A program made the translations under genes and the position numbers. Source: Marinigracilibium pacificum (GTDB taxonomy: Bacteria > Bacteroidota > Bacteroidia > Cytophagales > Cyclobacteriaceae). Taken from it: 64,000 nt of DNA. Of this stretch, positions 37,188 to 46,539 are shown piece by piece. Numbering within the stretch: position 1 is the stretch's first letter; the number at the start of each line of letters is the position of its first letter. Below the pieces are notes generated by a model. It saw nothing but the letters and a program-made list of their open reading frames with translations. It had not been told where the DNA came from and ran no database searches. The stretch covers positions 496,001-560,000 of the forward strand of contig NZ_JABBNU010000001.1 in the NCBI RefSeq assembly GCF_012926615.1. Reading direction: 5' to 3'.

Positions 37188-38100
37188 ATTTTGTTTCTTC
37201 AATCATTTTCACTACATCTTCAGTAAATAAAGGAACACCATTTTTATTTAAATGATCTTCATCTACGAAAAGATCAAATTTCAAATTGTACTTGTCTCCA
37301 AAGTTGTAAAACTTCACTCCTTTATTATTAAGGTATTCTTTGAAATCCTCTATTCCTTTATAATACTCACTATCTGTTTTTGCATTTGCAAACGGACAAA
37401 CAAATACTACAAGTTCAATATTGTTAGAATTGCAAAGCTCAATTATCTTGTTCAGATAATACATTTTTCCTGATGTATCAAAATTGTATTCGAACAGGTC
37501 CTGTGTACCATGATATTCGGTTGACTCATAGATCTTTGATCCATAGCTATCATAATCAGGCTTTTTGAAATGAAATAGGCTATTGGCCAATTGGTGTAAC
37601 CCCCATGTGGTGTTTTGCTCTGCGTACCTTATAAAAGGAATAAAGCGGTACAATTGCCATTTTAATCCAAAACGTGAATAGTGCTCATACACTTCTTTTT
37701 CTTTGTAATAAGGAAAAAAACGAGGATATGAAAACTGTCCAACCACCTCTGTATCTGCTTCCCAGTTATCGACATTTAAATAAAGAGTTTTGATCTTATT
37801 CCCTCTTTTCAAAAACATTTCCAGCATCAGGGCATGAGTTGGTGTGGTACTTCCATCCAAAGAAATATTTATTCCTTTTAAGTTTGTATCCTCTACAACC
37901 TTTTTTGTATCAATACAGGTATATGGTCTACTACTACCGTGAATAGCAAAATCATACTCATTATTTTCCGTATTGTTTAGCCACTGTGTTTTATAATATG
38001 TTCCTTGTTGATAGATCGATGTAAATGCAAAGTCTAAAAACCAGAATACAGCATAAACCAGTACGAAGAATATTAATAGATTTTTAAATAATCTTTTCAT
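37186..38100 (-). CDS. SGNH-like acyltransferase partner protein of MBOAT 1
   Basis: One N-terminal TM helix anchors a periplasmic SGNH/GDSL-like domain. The nucleophile block is IHGSSRPY, and the C-terminal block has Asp and His in DEDHLNKNG. Such proteins are paired with MBOAT O-acyltransferases (as AlgX/AlgJ or PatB types) and transfer the acyl group to the sugar on the periplasmic side. I chose the ATG at 38100: it lies one base after the stop of the MBOAT gene (TGATATG) and gives a proper membrane anchor. The longer frame to 38148 would run into the MBOAT coding region. Confidence 0.8.
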   Translation of the reverse strand: MKRLFKNLLIFFVLVYAVFWFLDFAFTSIYQQGTYYKTQWLNNTENNEYDFAIHGSSRPYTCIDTKKVVEDTNLKGINISLDGSTTPTHALMLEMFLKRGNKIKTLYLNVDNWEADTEVVGQFSYPRFFPYYKEKEVYEHYSRFGLKWQLYRFIPFIRYAEQNTTWGLHQLANSLFHFKKPDYDSYGSKIYESTEYHGTQDLFEYNFDTSGKMYYLNKIIELCNSNNIELVVFVCPFANAKTDSEYYKGIEDFKEYLNNKGVKFYNFGDKYNLKFDLFVDEDHLNKNGVPLFTEDVVKMIEETK

Positions 38101-38101
38101 A

Positions 38102-39526
38102 TCAGAATTGGAAATAGATGAAGTCGCTTGGATCAACAAAGACTCCAAATAATGCGATAATTATTAATAAAAGTATATATCCTGACCACCTGATCCATCT
38201 ATGTCTATTGAATATTTCAATTCCCTTTTTCCATTGCATTAATAATTCAAATGAAAGTAGCATTATGATTAATGGAAAACCAATTGCCATATTATAAAGG
38301 TCTTTTGTTTCTATCCTTTTAATTTCTCCAACAATATTAGCTTTCCAGTTAAGCATGTTATTAATTATGTCTATCGCCTCATTGAAACCTGAGGCTCTGA
38401 AGAAAATCCAGGCAAACATTACCAGAAGAATTGTATATGTCCTTTGAACCCCCGATGGAAATTTAAATGAAAAAAGTGGTTTTGCACTGTGGTAACTTTC
38501 TATCGAAACAGCTAGACCATGTATCAAGCCCCATATTACGAATGTCCAGGCAGCTCCGTGCCATATGCCTGACACGACAAATGTAACAAACAGATTAAAT
38601 ATCCACCTGAACATTGATACCCTGTTTCCTCCTAGTGGAATATATACATAGTCTCTAAACCATGTTGAAAGAGAGATGTGCCACCTTGCCCAAAACTCTT
38701 TAATAGATTTACTAAAATAAGGAGTTCTAAAGTTGGTCATTAAGTCAACATTGATAATTCTTGCTGCACCAATGGCAATATCAGAATAACCACTAAAGTC
38801 ACAGTAAATCTGAAATGTGAAGAAGATTGTAGCAATTATTGGCCAAGGCCCATGAAATTGATCAGGATTATCATAAACGAGGTTAACAAAAAAGGCTAGT
38901 CTATCAGCTACAACCACCTTTTTAAACATACCCCAAAGCATTTGCCTTAAACCTAATACTATGTTTTCATACTTAAAGCCCTTGAGCTCGCGTAGCTGCC
39001 CAAGTAGATTTTGAGGTCGTTCAATTGGTCCTGCTACTAACTGAGGGAAGAAGCTCACATATAAGGCAAAAATGCCAAAATTCTTTTCAGCATGTGTCCT
39101 TTTCATAAACACTTCAATAGTATATGAAAGGGTCTGGAATGTATAAAATGAAATACCCACAGGTAAAATTACATCGGCATACGGTAAGCTATAGCTGGAG
39201 CCGAATGCTGAAAATGCTAAATTGATATTATCCAGAAAGAAATTATAATACTTAAAATAGAATAGCAGCCCCAGATTTACAGCCAAACTTATAAATAATA
39301 GTAGCTTTCTTTTACGCTCATTTGCAGATGACTCGATAGCCATTGCAACAAAATAATCAACAAATGTACTTAGTATTATTAGGCCGATATATTCCCATTT
39401 CCACATCATGTAGAAATAGTAACTGGCAACTAGTAATAAAACCCATTTTACAGCTTTTGGGAGCATGAAAAACAGGCTTACAACGACCGGAAAGAAGATC
39501 AAAAAATGGATCGAATTAAAAAGCAT
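38102..39526 (-). CDS. MBOAT-family O-acyltransferase 1 (AlgI-like)
   Basis: This 474-residue multi-TM MBOAT protein carries the two conserved histidines of the family, His283 in RWHISLSTWFRDY and His323 in IWHGAAW. In alginate and peptidoglycan acetylation systems such proteins move acetyl groups across the inner membrane to a periplasmic transferase. The partner SGNH-like gene follows by one base. It is 60% or so identical by eye, without gaps, to the second MBOAT at 47617-49062, so the module was duplicated. Confidence 0.92.
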   Translation of the reverse strand: MLFNSIHFLIFFPVVVSLFFMLPKAVKWVLLLVASYYFYMMWKWEYIGLIILSTFVDYFVAMAIESSANERKRKLLLFISLAVNLGLLFYFKYYNFFLDNINLAFSAFGSSYSLPYADVILPVGISFYTFQTLSYTIEVFMKRTHAEKNFGIFALYVSFFPQLVAGPIERPQNLLGQLRELKGFKYENIVLGLRQMLWGMFKKVVVADRLAFFVNLVYDNPDQFHGPWPIIATIFFTFQIYCDFSGYSDIAIGAARIINVDLMTNFRTPYFSKSIKEFWARWHISLSTWFRDYVYIPLGGNRVSMFRWIFNLFVTFVVSGIWHGAAWTFVIWGLIHGLAVSIESYHSAKPLFSFKFPSGVQRTYTILLVMFAWIFFRASGFNEAIDIINNMLNWKANIVGEIKRIETKDLYNMAIGFPLIIMLLSFELLMQWKKGIEIFNRHRWIRWSGYILLLIIIALFGVFVDPSDFIYFQF

Positions 39527-39531
39527 ATTAG

Positions 39532-40467
39532 TTATTTTAGCCAGTGAGACAGATCTCTATTGATCAGATCCTGGAATTTTAAAGTGTCTTCGTAGTAAAT
39601 ATCAAAAGTTAATTTTTTTTCTATTTCCGGGTCAATTTTTGGTCTTTCAAGATTTTTCCCTCTCAACTTATTCAGTCCTTTTTGAATTACCAGGTTTTCT
39701 TTTAGTTTATTAAAAACCCCCGGCATGGCAGATTTGACAGATTTAAATATTACACTGTCTGTTCCATATAGTTTATCAAGAGCTTTATTTTTAACAAAGC
39801 CTGATTGATTAAATCTGATACTAACATCAGGAGTAAAAGATTCATCAACACCTACAAATGAGTATAATTCTCGAATTACTTTTTCTGGTTCCTTTTTCAA
39901 ATCATCATAAAGAAAGATTTTAATCTGATCTTCATTAAATAATTTAAAATACCTGGAAAGATGTTTATAATAAAACCCTTCCTTAACCAAATCATTTCTT
40001 AACCACCAGATACTATTTTTGTCTAAAACCTTATCAAATGATGATCCCATAAGGTTGTTTTCTCTGGCCAAATGTAAGTATCTGCTATATAATCTTGATG
40101 ATGGCTTCCTGAATATAGCTATAATTTTTACATCCGGGATGTATTTTTTTATATTCGAAGGTGCTTTATCTCCATAAAGATACATCGTTGATGACTCGCC
40201 CTTTTTTTGCCCTTCTTTAGCTGGTTCAAAAAGTTTATTATATTCTTCAAGATTAGTTACAGCCCACGGAAAGTCATAAAGTTTATAAGGATCTTTTTCC
40301 GGAGGAACAATATCCTCTCCTTCCAAAGCAAAAAAGTATGGCTCTTTTATCTTACTCATATAAATATCAGGATGTTGATCCAAATAGTTATGTAAGGAGG
40401 TTGTTCCCGACTTACCGGCTCCGATAAGTAAAAAGTCTGGGAAAAGTTTTTTTGTGTTTACAGACAT
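39532..40467 (-). CDS. PAPS-dependent sulfotransferase
   Basis: A 311-residue cytoplasmic sulfotransferase. The 5'-phosphosulfate loop is IGAGKSGTTSL (residues 16-26) and the 3'-phosphate-binding motif is IFRKPSSRLYSRYLH. It transfers sulfate from PAPS to an acceptor, here most likely a sugar of the exopolysaccharide. It is the first gene of the minus-strand operon with MBOAT 1 and its SGNH partner (5-bp and 1-bp gaps). Sulfated polysaccharides are typical of marine bacteria. Confidence 0.9.
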   Translation of the reverse strand: MSVNTKKLFPDFLLIGAGKSGTTSLHNYLDQHPDIYMSKIKEPYFFALEGEDIVPPEKDPYKLYDFPWAVTNLEEYNKLFEPAKEGQKKGESSTMYLYGDKAPSNIKKYIPDVKIIAIFRKPSSRLYSRYLHLARENNLMGSSFDKVLDKNSIWWLRNDLVKEGFYYKHLSRYFKLFNEDQIKIFLYDDLKKEPEKVIRELYSFVGVDESFTPDVSIRFNQSGFVKNKALDKLYGTDSVIFKSVKSAMPGVFNKLKENLVIQKGLNKLRGKNLERPKIDPEIEKKLTFDIYYEDTLKFQDLINRDLSHWLK

Positions 40468-40617
40468 ATTTAAAACAATAATATGACGAAAGTTTTATTA
40501 AATTGGATAATAGTGATAATTTAGTGTCGATTTAAAAATCTAAATTACTACCAGATCGGGTTATTAGCAAAATAAATCAACTTTTTCAATATATATTTAT
40601 ATATTATAATTTTTTAG

Positions 40618-41949
40618 ATGTCGGGTTCGGATAAAAAATATTGGGTAAAATCAGGGAGCTATACTTTAATGCAAAGGGTTGCAATGACCTTTTTTGGCTT
40701 ATTAAGTTTCATTTTACTTATTAGACTGCTACCAAAATATGATTATGGTATTTGGGTACTTTTTGTATCTCTGACTTCAATCCTTGAGGTAATTAGAAAT
40801 GGATTTATAAGAAATCCGCTGGTTAAGCATGTAACTAGTCATGATAAATCTGAATATGATGAAATATGTTCAGCTTCCTGGGTGTTAAATTTGGGTTATA
40901 CCGTACTGGTTACTTTATTGATTTTGGTATTCAGATTTCCTTTAGAGTCATTATGGAATGCTAGCGGGCTTTCTGAGATATTGATGATCTATTTGATTAC
41001 AAATTTTCTTCTTATTCCTTTTTCGCAATTCGAATATATTAACCAAAGTAACTTTGATTTCAGGGGGACATTCTGGATATATTTTATAAAACAAGGTTTT
41101 TTCTTTTGCTATGTTTGTTTTTGTTGGATTAAAGGAGTGGAAGTTTCCTTGATAAATCTTGCCATGGCACAATCATTTGGTGTTTTATTAGCGGCTCTTG
41201 TGGGGTATATATTCAGCAGGCAGTTTTTAAATAAAAGATTTATTATTTCTAAAACATGGTTGGGTAATTTATTTCATTTTGGAAAGTACACGCTAGGTAC
41301 AAATATTAGTACCATGTTATTTAAAAATACTGATAAGTGGATGCTTGGTTCTATGATGTCTCCTGCAATGGTAGCGCTTTATGAACCTGCAGTAAAAATA
41401 AGTAGCCTTGTTGAAATCCCTACTATGAGTATTGCAACGGTGCTTTTTCCACAAGCATCAAAGAGAATAAAGGAGGAAGGAGTAAAAGCTGTAGCACCAT
41501 TATATGAAAAATCTGTAGGCTTGATTTTAGCACTTATAATACCCCTGGTGATTTTTGTTTTAATATTCCCATACTTTGTAATTAAAATTCTTGCTGGTGC
41601 GGAGTATTTGGATACCGCTTTAGTTGTGCAGGTAACTATATTTTATGCTCTAATTGAACCTTTTGCTCGTCAGTTTGGAGTTGTTATGGATGCAACTGGT
41701 AGACCTAAAATTAATTTTTACTTTATCGTTTTGGGAGCTGCTCTCAATGTGATTTTCAATTATATATTTATTTCAAAATTCGGACTGGTAGGAGCTGCTT
41801 ATGGAACACTAACTTCTTTAGCAGTCGGATTATTCCTTAATCAAATGTATCTTAGTAAGAAGTTGAGTGTTAGTTTTTTAAGGGTACTTAAGGAATGTTT
41901 TAATTTTTATCGAAAAGGGCTGTTAATGTCAGCCAGATACGTAAGATGA
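40618..41949 (+). CDS. Polysaccharide flippase (Wzx-like, MOP superfamily)
   Basis: A 443-residue protein with about 12 to 14 membrane helices and the polysaccharide-biosynthesis pattern: N-terminal SYTLMQRVAMTFFGLLSFI, a mid-protein FGKYTLGTNISTMLFKNTDKWMLG and a C-terminal GAALNVIFNYIFISKFGLVGAAYGT. It is predicted to flip lipid-linked oligosaccharide across the inner membrane. It overlaps the next glycosyltransferase by 4 bp (ATGA). The intergenic region upstream is shared with the divergent sulfotransferase operon. Confidence 0.92.
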   Translation: MSGSDKKYWVKSGSYTLMQRVAMTFFGLLSFILLIRLLPKYDYGIWVLFVSLTSILEVIRNGFIRNPLVKHVTSHDKSEYDEICSASWVLNLGYTVLVTLLILVFRFPLESLWNASGLSEILMIYLITNFLLIPFSQFEYINQSNFDFRGTFWIYFIKQGFFFCYVCFCWIKGVEVSLINLAMAQSFGVLLAALVGYIFSRQFLNKRFIISKTWLGNLFHFGKYTLGTNISTMLFKNTDKWMLGSMMSPAMVALYEPAVKISSLVEIPTMSIATVLFPQASKRIKEEGVKAVAPLYEKSVGLILALIIPLVIFVLIFPYFVIKILAGAEYLDTALVVQVTIFYALIEPFARQFGVVMDATGRPKINFYFIVLGAALNVIFNYIFISKFGLVGAAYGTLTSLAVGLFLNQMYLSKKLSVSFLRVLKECFNFYRKGLLMSARYVR

Positions 41950-43196
41950 CCATGAATCAAGATATAACAACCAACGAAGATATAATAATCTTTACTTTAT
42001 CTAGATGGGATTCACCAATCTCTTCTCCTTCATTGGCTATTGCCAAAGAATTTGCTAAGAAGAACAGGGTTTTTTATGTTGATCATCCTTTTTCATATAA
42101 GGATTTGATAGGAAACTTCGATTCTTCTCAAATAAAGCAAAGGATGAATACATGGTTTAAATCTGATACAAGATTTTCAAGACCTGAAAAACTACCGGAA
42201 AACTTAACTATCGTTACTCCAGGATTAACTGTTCCGATAAACTTTTTGCCTCAAGGTAAATTGTATGATTATTTTTCAAATTTGAATGATAAAATAATAT
42301 TAAGGGCCATTACTGAAACTATTGAAAAGTTTGACATTAAAGATTTTATCTTTATAAATGCCTTTGATCCATTTTTCCTTCAAAAGTTACCGGAATCAAT
42401 AAAACCTAAGGTATCAGTTTATCAGTCTATGGACGATATATCACAGGTGGCATATACACATAAGCATGGTTCTCGACTTGAAAAGGAGACAATTGCCAAT
42501 TATGATGTGACTTTGACTACAGGTAAAGAGCTTCATAAGATTAAAAATCAAGTAAAAGGGTCTGCCTATTATCATCCAAATGCTGCTGATTTGAAGCTTT
42601 TCAAAAGAAGTCTTGATCCTAACTTGATAAAGCCAAAAGACTGGCCAAAAGAAGCTACTGATAAAGTTGTTGGGTTTATAGGAAATATTGAAACACGGAT
42701 GGATTATCAATTATTAGAAGGGGTAATTGATAGATTAAAAGATTATAAATTTATTTTTATTGGACCAACCGGAACTGATGAATATAAAACAATTGACTTA
42801 TTTAATAAGAATAATGTTTTTTATCTTGGACCAAAAAAGATTGATGAATTGCCGGGGTATTTAAAATATATTGATGTTGCAATTATTCCGTTTAAGTGTA
42901 ACACATTAACTAAAAGTATTTACCCTCTTAAGATAAATGAGTATTTAGCAGCTGGTAAACCTGTTGTTGCAACAAGGTTTTCGGAAGATATACTGACTTT
43001 TTCTGAAGTTATTTCTTTCGGAAGCGATCCTGAAGAATTCGCTGAAAGTATAGTTTCAGAATATGTAAATAATAGCGAAAAGAGAGTGGAAGCCAGATTT
43101 AAGGTGGCAGAAAAAAACACCTGGGGAGCAAGAGTAACCCAGTTTTGGGATATTTTAAAATCTTATAAGAATAAGGGATATGAGCATGTTGGATAA
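41946..43196 (+). CDS. Glycosyltransferase, GT-B fold (family 1/4-like)
   Basis: A 416-residue soluble protein with two Rossmann-like halves. The C-terminal half has VGFIGNIETRMDYQLL, FIFIGPTGTDEY, and an acidic nucleotide-sugar loop IKINEYLAAGKPVVATRFSE, which is typical of GT1/GT4. It starts inside the flippase gene stop (4-bp overlap), so it is part of the same operon. It adds a sugar in the cytoplasm; donor and acceptor are unknown. Confidence 0.88.
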   Translation: MTMNQDITTNEDIIIFTLSRWDSPISSPSLAIAKEFAKKNRVFYVDHPFSYKDLIGNFDSSQIKQRMNTWFKSDTRFSRPEKLPENLTIVTPGLTVPINFLPQGKLYDYFSNLNDKIILRAITETIEKFDIKDFIFINAFDPFFLQKLPESIKPKVSVYQSMDDISQVAYTHKHGSRLEKETIANYDVTLTTGKELHKIKNQVKGSAYYHPNAADLKLFKRSLDPNLIKPKDWPKEATDKVVGFIGNIETRMDYQLLEGVIDRLKDYKFIFIGPTGTDEYKTIDLFNKNNVFYLGPKKIDELPGYLKYIDVAIIPFKCNTLTKSIYPLKINEYLAAGKPVVATRFSEDILTFSEVISFGSDPEEFAESIVSEYVNNSEKRVEARFKVAEKNTWGARVTQFWDILKSYKNKGYEHVG

Positions 43197-43290
43197 ATCC
43201 TGGATCAATGAAAAGATATTGAAATGGGTAGTTTTGATATTTTGTTTTGTTAGTACATATTTTTTCTTTCTAAAAATTGTGTTCTTATAA
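43186..43290 (+). CDS. Small single-TM protein between glycosyltransferase and polymerase genes
   Basis: A 34-codon frame from ATG at 43186 to TAA at 43288-43290 overlaps the preceding gene by 11 bp and ends 3 bp before the next start. The encoded peptide has a charged N terminus (MLDKSWINEKILKW) followed by one hydrophobic helix ending FFFLKIVFL. The frame fills the gap between two operon genes almost exactly, which supports it being real. Short length alone gives little statistical support. Function unknown. Confidence 0.45.
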   Translation: MLDKSWINEKILKWVVLIFCFVSTYFFFLKIVFL

Positions 43291-43293
43291 TTT

Positions 43294-44715
43294 ATGCAAG
43301 ACGTTGTCTTAAAATATAAGGAATTAATAGTTATTACCTTAATCACAGTACTTTCATTAGGACTTGCGGTGATTATGGGGAAGGGTGGTTTTGCTATAAG
43401 CGCAGGACTATCAGCATTTTTTATTGGTTTAATTATTCTGATCATATCATTAATTTCCCTCAAGGTTGGGGGTATTATCATCATTATATTGGGATTTACT
43501 TTAGGCTGGGTAAGAAAGTATCTTCCAATTGATATTCCGGTTGGCTTGGCATTAGATGCAGTGTGTTTTGTCCTTTTGCTTTACATTTTGCTCCGGATGA
43601 AAAGTGAAAGACAGTTTGGTTTTCCAAATAATGCTTTAACATGGGTTTGGTTGGCTTTTGTGGTATATAATTTTATTCAAATAGCTAATCCGTTTACATT
43701 TTCAAGAGCTTTATGGTTTAATGGTTTTCGGACAGCCTTGTTTCCATTTATGTCGTATATTCTTTTCTATAATATTGTAGATTCAAAAAAAACGGTAAAG
43801 CTTTTTATTAGGGTATGGTTGATATTAGCATGTTTGGCAGCAGTTTATGGCTTGTATCAGGAGTTTTTTGGATTTTTAGATTATGAAGTAAGCTGGCTTT
43901 ACAGGCATCCGGAAGTTGCAACAAGGATATTTACATTTGGACGTTGGAGAAGGTTTAGTTTTCTGGCAAGCCCTATGAGTTTTGGAATTATCATGGCATA
44001 CTCTTCATTATTATGTATGGTTTTACTAGCTGGACCATTCAAGTCCAAGAGCAAAATTATTTTGGGAGTATTAATTGTGTTGATGGTCTATGCTATGTCT
44101 TTTACCGGTACCAGAACCGCATATGCACTAATACCTATTGGGTTGGTTTTCTATGCAATTCTAACATTTAGAAAGCCAGTTGTGATTGGTGTAGCTATGA
44201 TGCTTATAGCCGGAGTGATATTTATTGTGATGCCACCATTGAATGCACAACATTATATTATTCAAACAGCATTTAGAGGTGATGATAAATCTTATGATGT
44301 AAGAGCTCAAAACCAGAAGTTTATTCAGCCATTTATTCAAAGTCATCCTATTGGGTCTGGTCTAGGAAGTACTATGGATGCATCAGGTCACCCTTTATTA
44401 GCCGGGTTTCCACCGGATAGCCAATTTGTTCTGGTAACTTTAGATACCGGATGGATTGGACTTTTAATTTATTTAACTATATTCTTTTTATCATTGAAAA
44501 TAGGGGTTGAAGCTTACTTTCGTTCGGATGACCCTGAAATGAAAATATTATTAGCAGCTTTATTGACAACAATTTTTACTATCATGGTGGGAAATTACCC
44601 ACAAGAAGTAATGCTAATGGAAACCATGACATATTGGGCAATATCAGTGGGTATGGTTATTAAAATGACAACGATTATAAACAATAAAATAAAACAAAAC
44701 ACCGCTACAGAATAA
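43294..44715 (+). CDS. O-antigen ligase/polymerase family protein (Wzy/WaaL-like)
   Basis: A 473-residue protein with about 11 or 12 membrane helices and a large periplasmic loop typical of the Wzy_C/O-antigen-ligase family. Conserved positions include RRFSFLASPMSFGIIMAYSS and the loop GLGSTMDASGHPLLAGFPPD. The genes around it (flippase, glycosyltransferase, Wzz-like protein) favour the polymerase role over the ligase role. Polymerisation takes place on the periplasmic side of the inner membrane. The TolC-like gene follows 11 bp later. Confidence 0.88.
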   Translation: MQDVVLKYKELIVITLITVLSLGLAVIMGKGGFAISAGLSAFFIGLIILIISLISLKVGGIIIIILGFTLGWVRKYLPIDIPVGLALDAVCFVLLLYILLRMKSERQFGFPNNALTWVWLAFVVYNFIQIANPFTFSRALWFNGFRTALFPFMSYILFYNIVDSKKTVKLFIRVWLILACLAAVYGLYQEFFGFLDYEVSWLYRHPEVATRIFTFGRWRRFSFLASPMSFGIIMAYSSLLCMVLLAGPFKSKSKIILGVLIVLMVYAMSFTGTRTAYALIPIGLVFYAILTFRKPVVIGVAMMLIAGVIFIVMPPLNAQHYIIQTAFRGDDKSYDVRAQNQKFIQPFIQSHPIGSGLGSTMDASGHPLLAGFPPDSQFVLVTLDTGWIGLLIYLTIFFLSLKIGVEAYFRSDDPEMKILLAALLTTIFTIMVGNYPQEVMLMETMTYWAISVGMVIKMTTIINNKIKQNTATE

Positions 44716-44726
44716 ATTTTAAGATC

Positions 44727-45419
44727 ATGAAACAAAATCTATTAATCATTTTTATTTTCGGAGCATTTGCGATGAATGCTCAGAATGTCGACTATGATAA
44801 AATTATTTTACCGGAAGAAGCATCCGGACTTTCGTTTGAAGAAAAACTAGTCAGACTTGCTTGGTTAAATTACCCATTAAACAGAGTAAGAGAAAATAAT
44901 GTTGAGGTTGCCAAAAAAGATATTCATTTAGCTCAGTGGGATTGGTTAGATAATGTTGAAGCACAAGGAAACTTAAATGAATTTAATATTGATCCAGATC
45001 CAGGTGAAGGTAATCAGTTCTTTCCTAGGTACAACTTTAGATTAACTCTTAAGTTAGGTGATTTGGTTAATACTCCTGCTGAGGTGAAAAGAGCTAAAGC
45101 TATCTATAGAAATTCCCTGGAAGAAGTAAATGCACAAAAGTTAACAATCAGGAAGGAAGTTCTTCAGCGTTATGAGAACTTTAAGCTCTACGATGAACTT
45201 CTTAAGATTAATACAGTTGCTATGGAAGATGCTGATGCTGAAGCAAAGCTTTTAGAGGAAAAGTTTAAAAATGGCGGAGCTACTTTAAATGAGTATAATA
45301 CTGCATTAAGAGTTTACAATACTGAAAAAATAAAAAGAATGACAACCGAGAGAGATAGAGAAATCTCTAAACTGGAAGTCGAAGAGCTAATTGGGATGAA
45401 GCTTGAAGAAGTTAATTAA
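44727..45419 (+). CDS. Half-size TolC-like outer-membrane protein
   Basis: A signal peptide (ending near FAMNAQ) precedes one TolC-like repeat: helix (AWLNYPLNRVRENNVEVA), short beta strands, LTLKLGD, and a long helical coiled-coil region. The family usually has two such repeats in about 420 residues; this protein has 230 and only one, so a ring would need more subunits. It is the last gene of the flippase-polymerase operon, and no Wza-like export protein is visible in the window, so it may serve in polysaccharide export. Convergent with the next gene, overlapping by 8 bp. Confidence 0.75.
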   Translation: MKQNLLIIFIFGAFAMNAQNVDYDKIILPEEASGLSFEEKLVRLAWLNYPLNRVRENNVEVAKKDIHLAQWDWLDNVEAQGNLNEFNIDPDPGEGNQFFPRYNFRLTLKLGDLVNTPAEVKRAKAIYRNSLEEVNAQKLTIRKEVLQRYENFKLYDELLKINTVAMEDADAEAKLLEEKFKNGGATLNEYNTALRVYNTEKIKRMTTERDREISKLEVEELIGMKLEEVN

Positions 45420-46539
45420 TTAATTCATGATAATATTTTAACATCTGACCAGCGGCATTTTCCCATGAGAAAAAGGAGGATCTTTTTAACCCTTGTATTT
45501 TAAGATCTTCCTTTTTTTCTTCATTATCTGCTAATTCTAACAATGCTTCTGTTATAGTAGAGTGATTAAATGGGTCTATTAGTTTTGCTGCGCCTCCAGC
45601 CACCTCTGGCATTGATGATGTGTTTGAAGTAATTACCGGTGTATTACATGCCATTGCTTCAACTATCGGAAGCCCAAAGCTTTCTCTCAATGATGGATAA
45701 ACATATAATTCTGCAAGATTGTAAATAAGTGGCATTTCAGAAGCTCTAATGTAACCTGGCAAAACAAAATATTCTCTAAATTTATTGAACCCCTGATCAG
45801 CTAAAATCTTATTTAGAACTTCTTCTTTCAAATCAAGAACTACCATTTTTAGTCCATTTGAACTTCTTTCCAAATACTCACAATATGCTTTTATCATAGA
45901 TGGAGTATTTTTCTTTGGAGCCGTATTGCCAAGAAATAAAATAAACTTATCAGGCAAATTATGGGCAACTTTAAATGATTCTAAAAGATCTAAATCGTCA
46001 ATTTTTTTAAATTTTTCGCTTTTTGCATTGTAGACAACTGATATTTTATCCTCAGGTAAGTTGAGTTTTTTTATGATCTTTTCCTTTTCAAATTCAGAAA
46101 CTGTGATAATTTTTTTTGCCTTCGAAACAATCTGTGGAACAATAAACCTTCTGTAAATGTTACCAAAATTCTGGTAAGGCGTCCCATCAAAGTTTATTGA
46201 CTCCAAATATATAATATCATGTAGTGTTAAAATTATTGGTGTACCACCTATTAAAGGGCCGGTATTACTAGTACAATGAAGAATATCAGGCTTAAATTTC
46301 CCAACAAGTTTTGGTAAAAGTACTTGTTCCCAATAAGGGTAATTATGCGATGAAGTCTTATGAATAATAACATTGTTACTGTTATGCAGGCATTGATCAT
46401 CTTTGTCATCCTTAATAAAAACCCTTATCTCATCACTTGGACCAAGCTCTTGCATTGCCTTGATTAGCTCAAGAGTGACTACCTCCATACCATGTTTTTT
46501 TGGTCTGAATAATCTTTGGGCTTCAATCGCTATTCTCAT
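45412..46539 (-). CDS. Glycosyltransferase, family 4
   Basis: A 375-residue GT-B enzyme of the GT4 group. It has IVSKAKKIITVSEFEKEKI at the domain border, FILFLGNTAPKKN at the nucleotide site, and the EX7E region YPSLRESFGLPIVEAMACNTPV with the two Glu residues that bind the donor sugar. The start overlaps the stop of the upstream SGNH-like gene (TAATG), so it is the last gene of the MBOAT 2 operon. It acts in the cytoplasm on a lipid-linked intermediate; the sugar is unknown. Confidence 0.92.
   Translation of the reverse strand: MRIAIEAQRLFRPKKHGMEVVTLELIKAMQELGPSDEIRVFIKDDKDDQCLHNSNNVIIHKTSSHNYPYWEQVLLPKLVGKFKPDILHCTSNTGPLIGGTPIILTLHDIIYLESINFDGTPYQNFGNIYRRFIVPQIVSKAKKIITVSEFEKEKIIKKLNLPEDKISVVYNAKSEKFKKIDDLDLLESFKVAHNLPDKFILFLGNTAPKKNTPSMIKAYCEYLERSSNGLKMVVLDLKEEVLNKILADQGFNKFREYFVLPGYIRASEMPLIYNLAELYVYPSLRESFGLPIVEAMACNTPVITSNTSSMPEVAGGAAKLIDPFNHSTITEALLELADNEEKKEDLKIQGLKRSSFFSWENAAGQMLKYYHELIN

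Noticed and set aside
38101-38148. N-terminal extension of the first SGNH-like protein
   Set aside because: It lies in the coding region of MBOAT 1; the ATG at 38100 directly follows the MBOAT stop and gives a normal membrane anchor.
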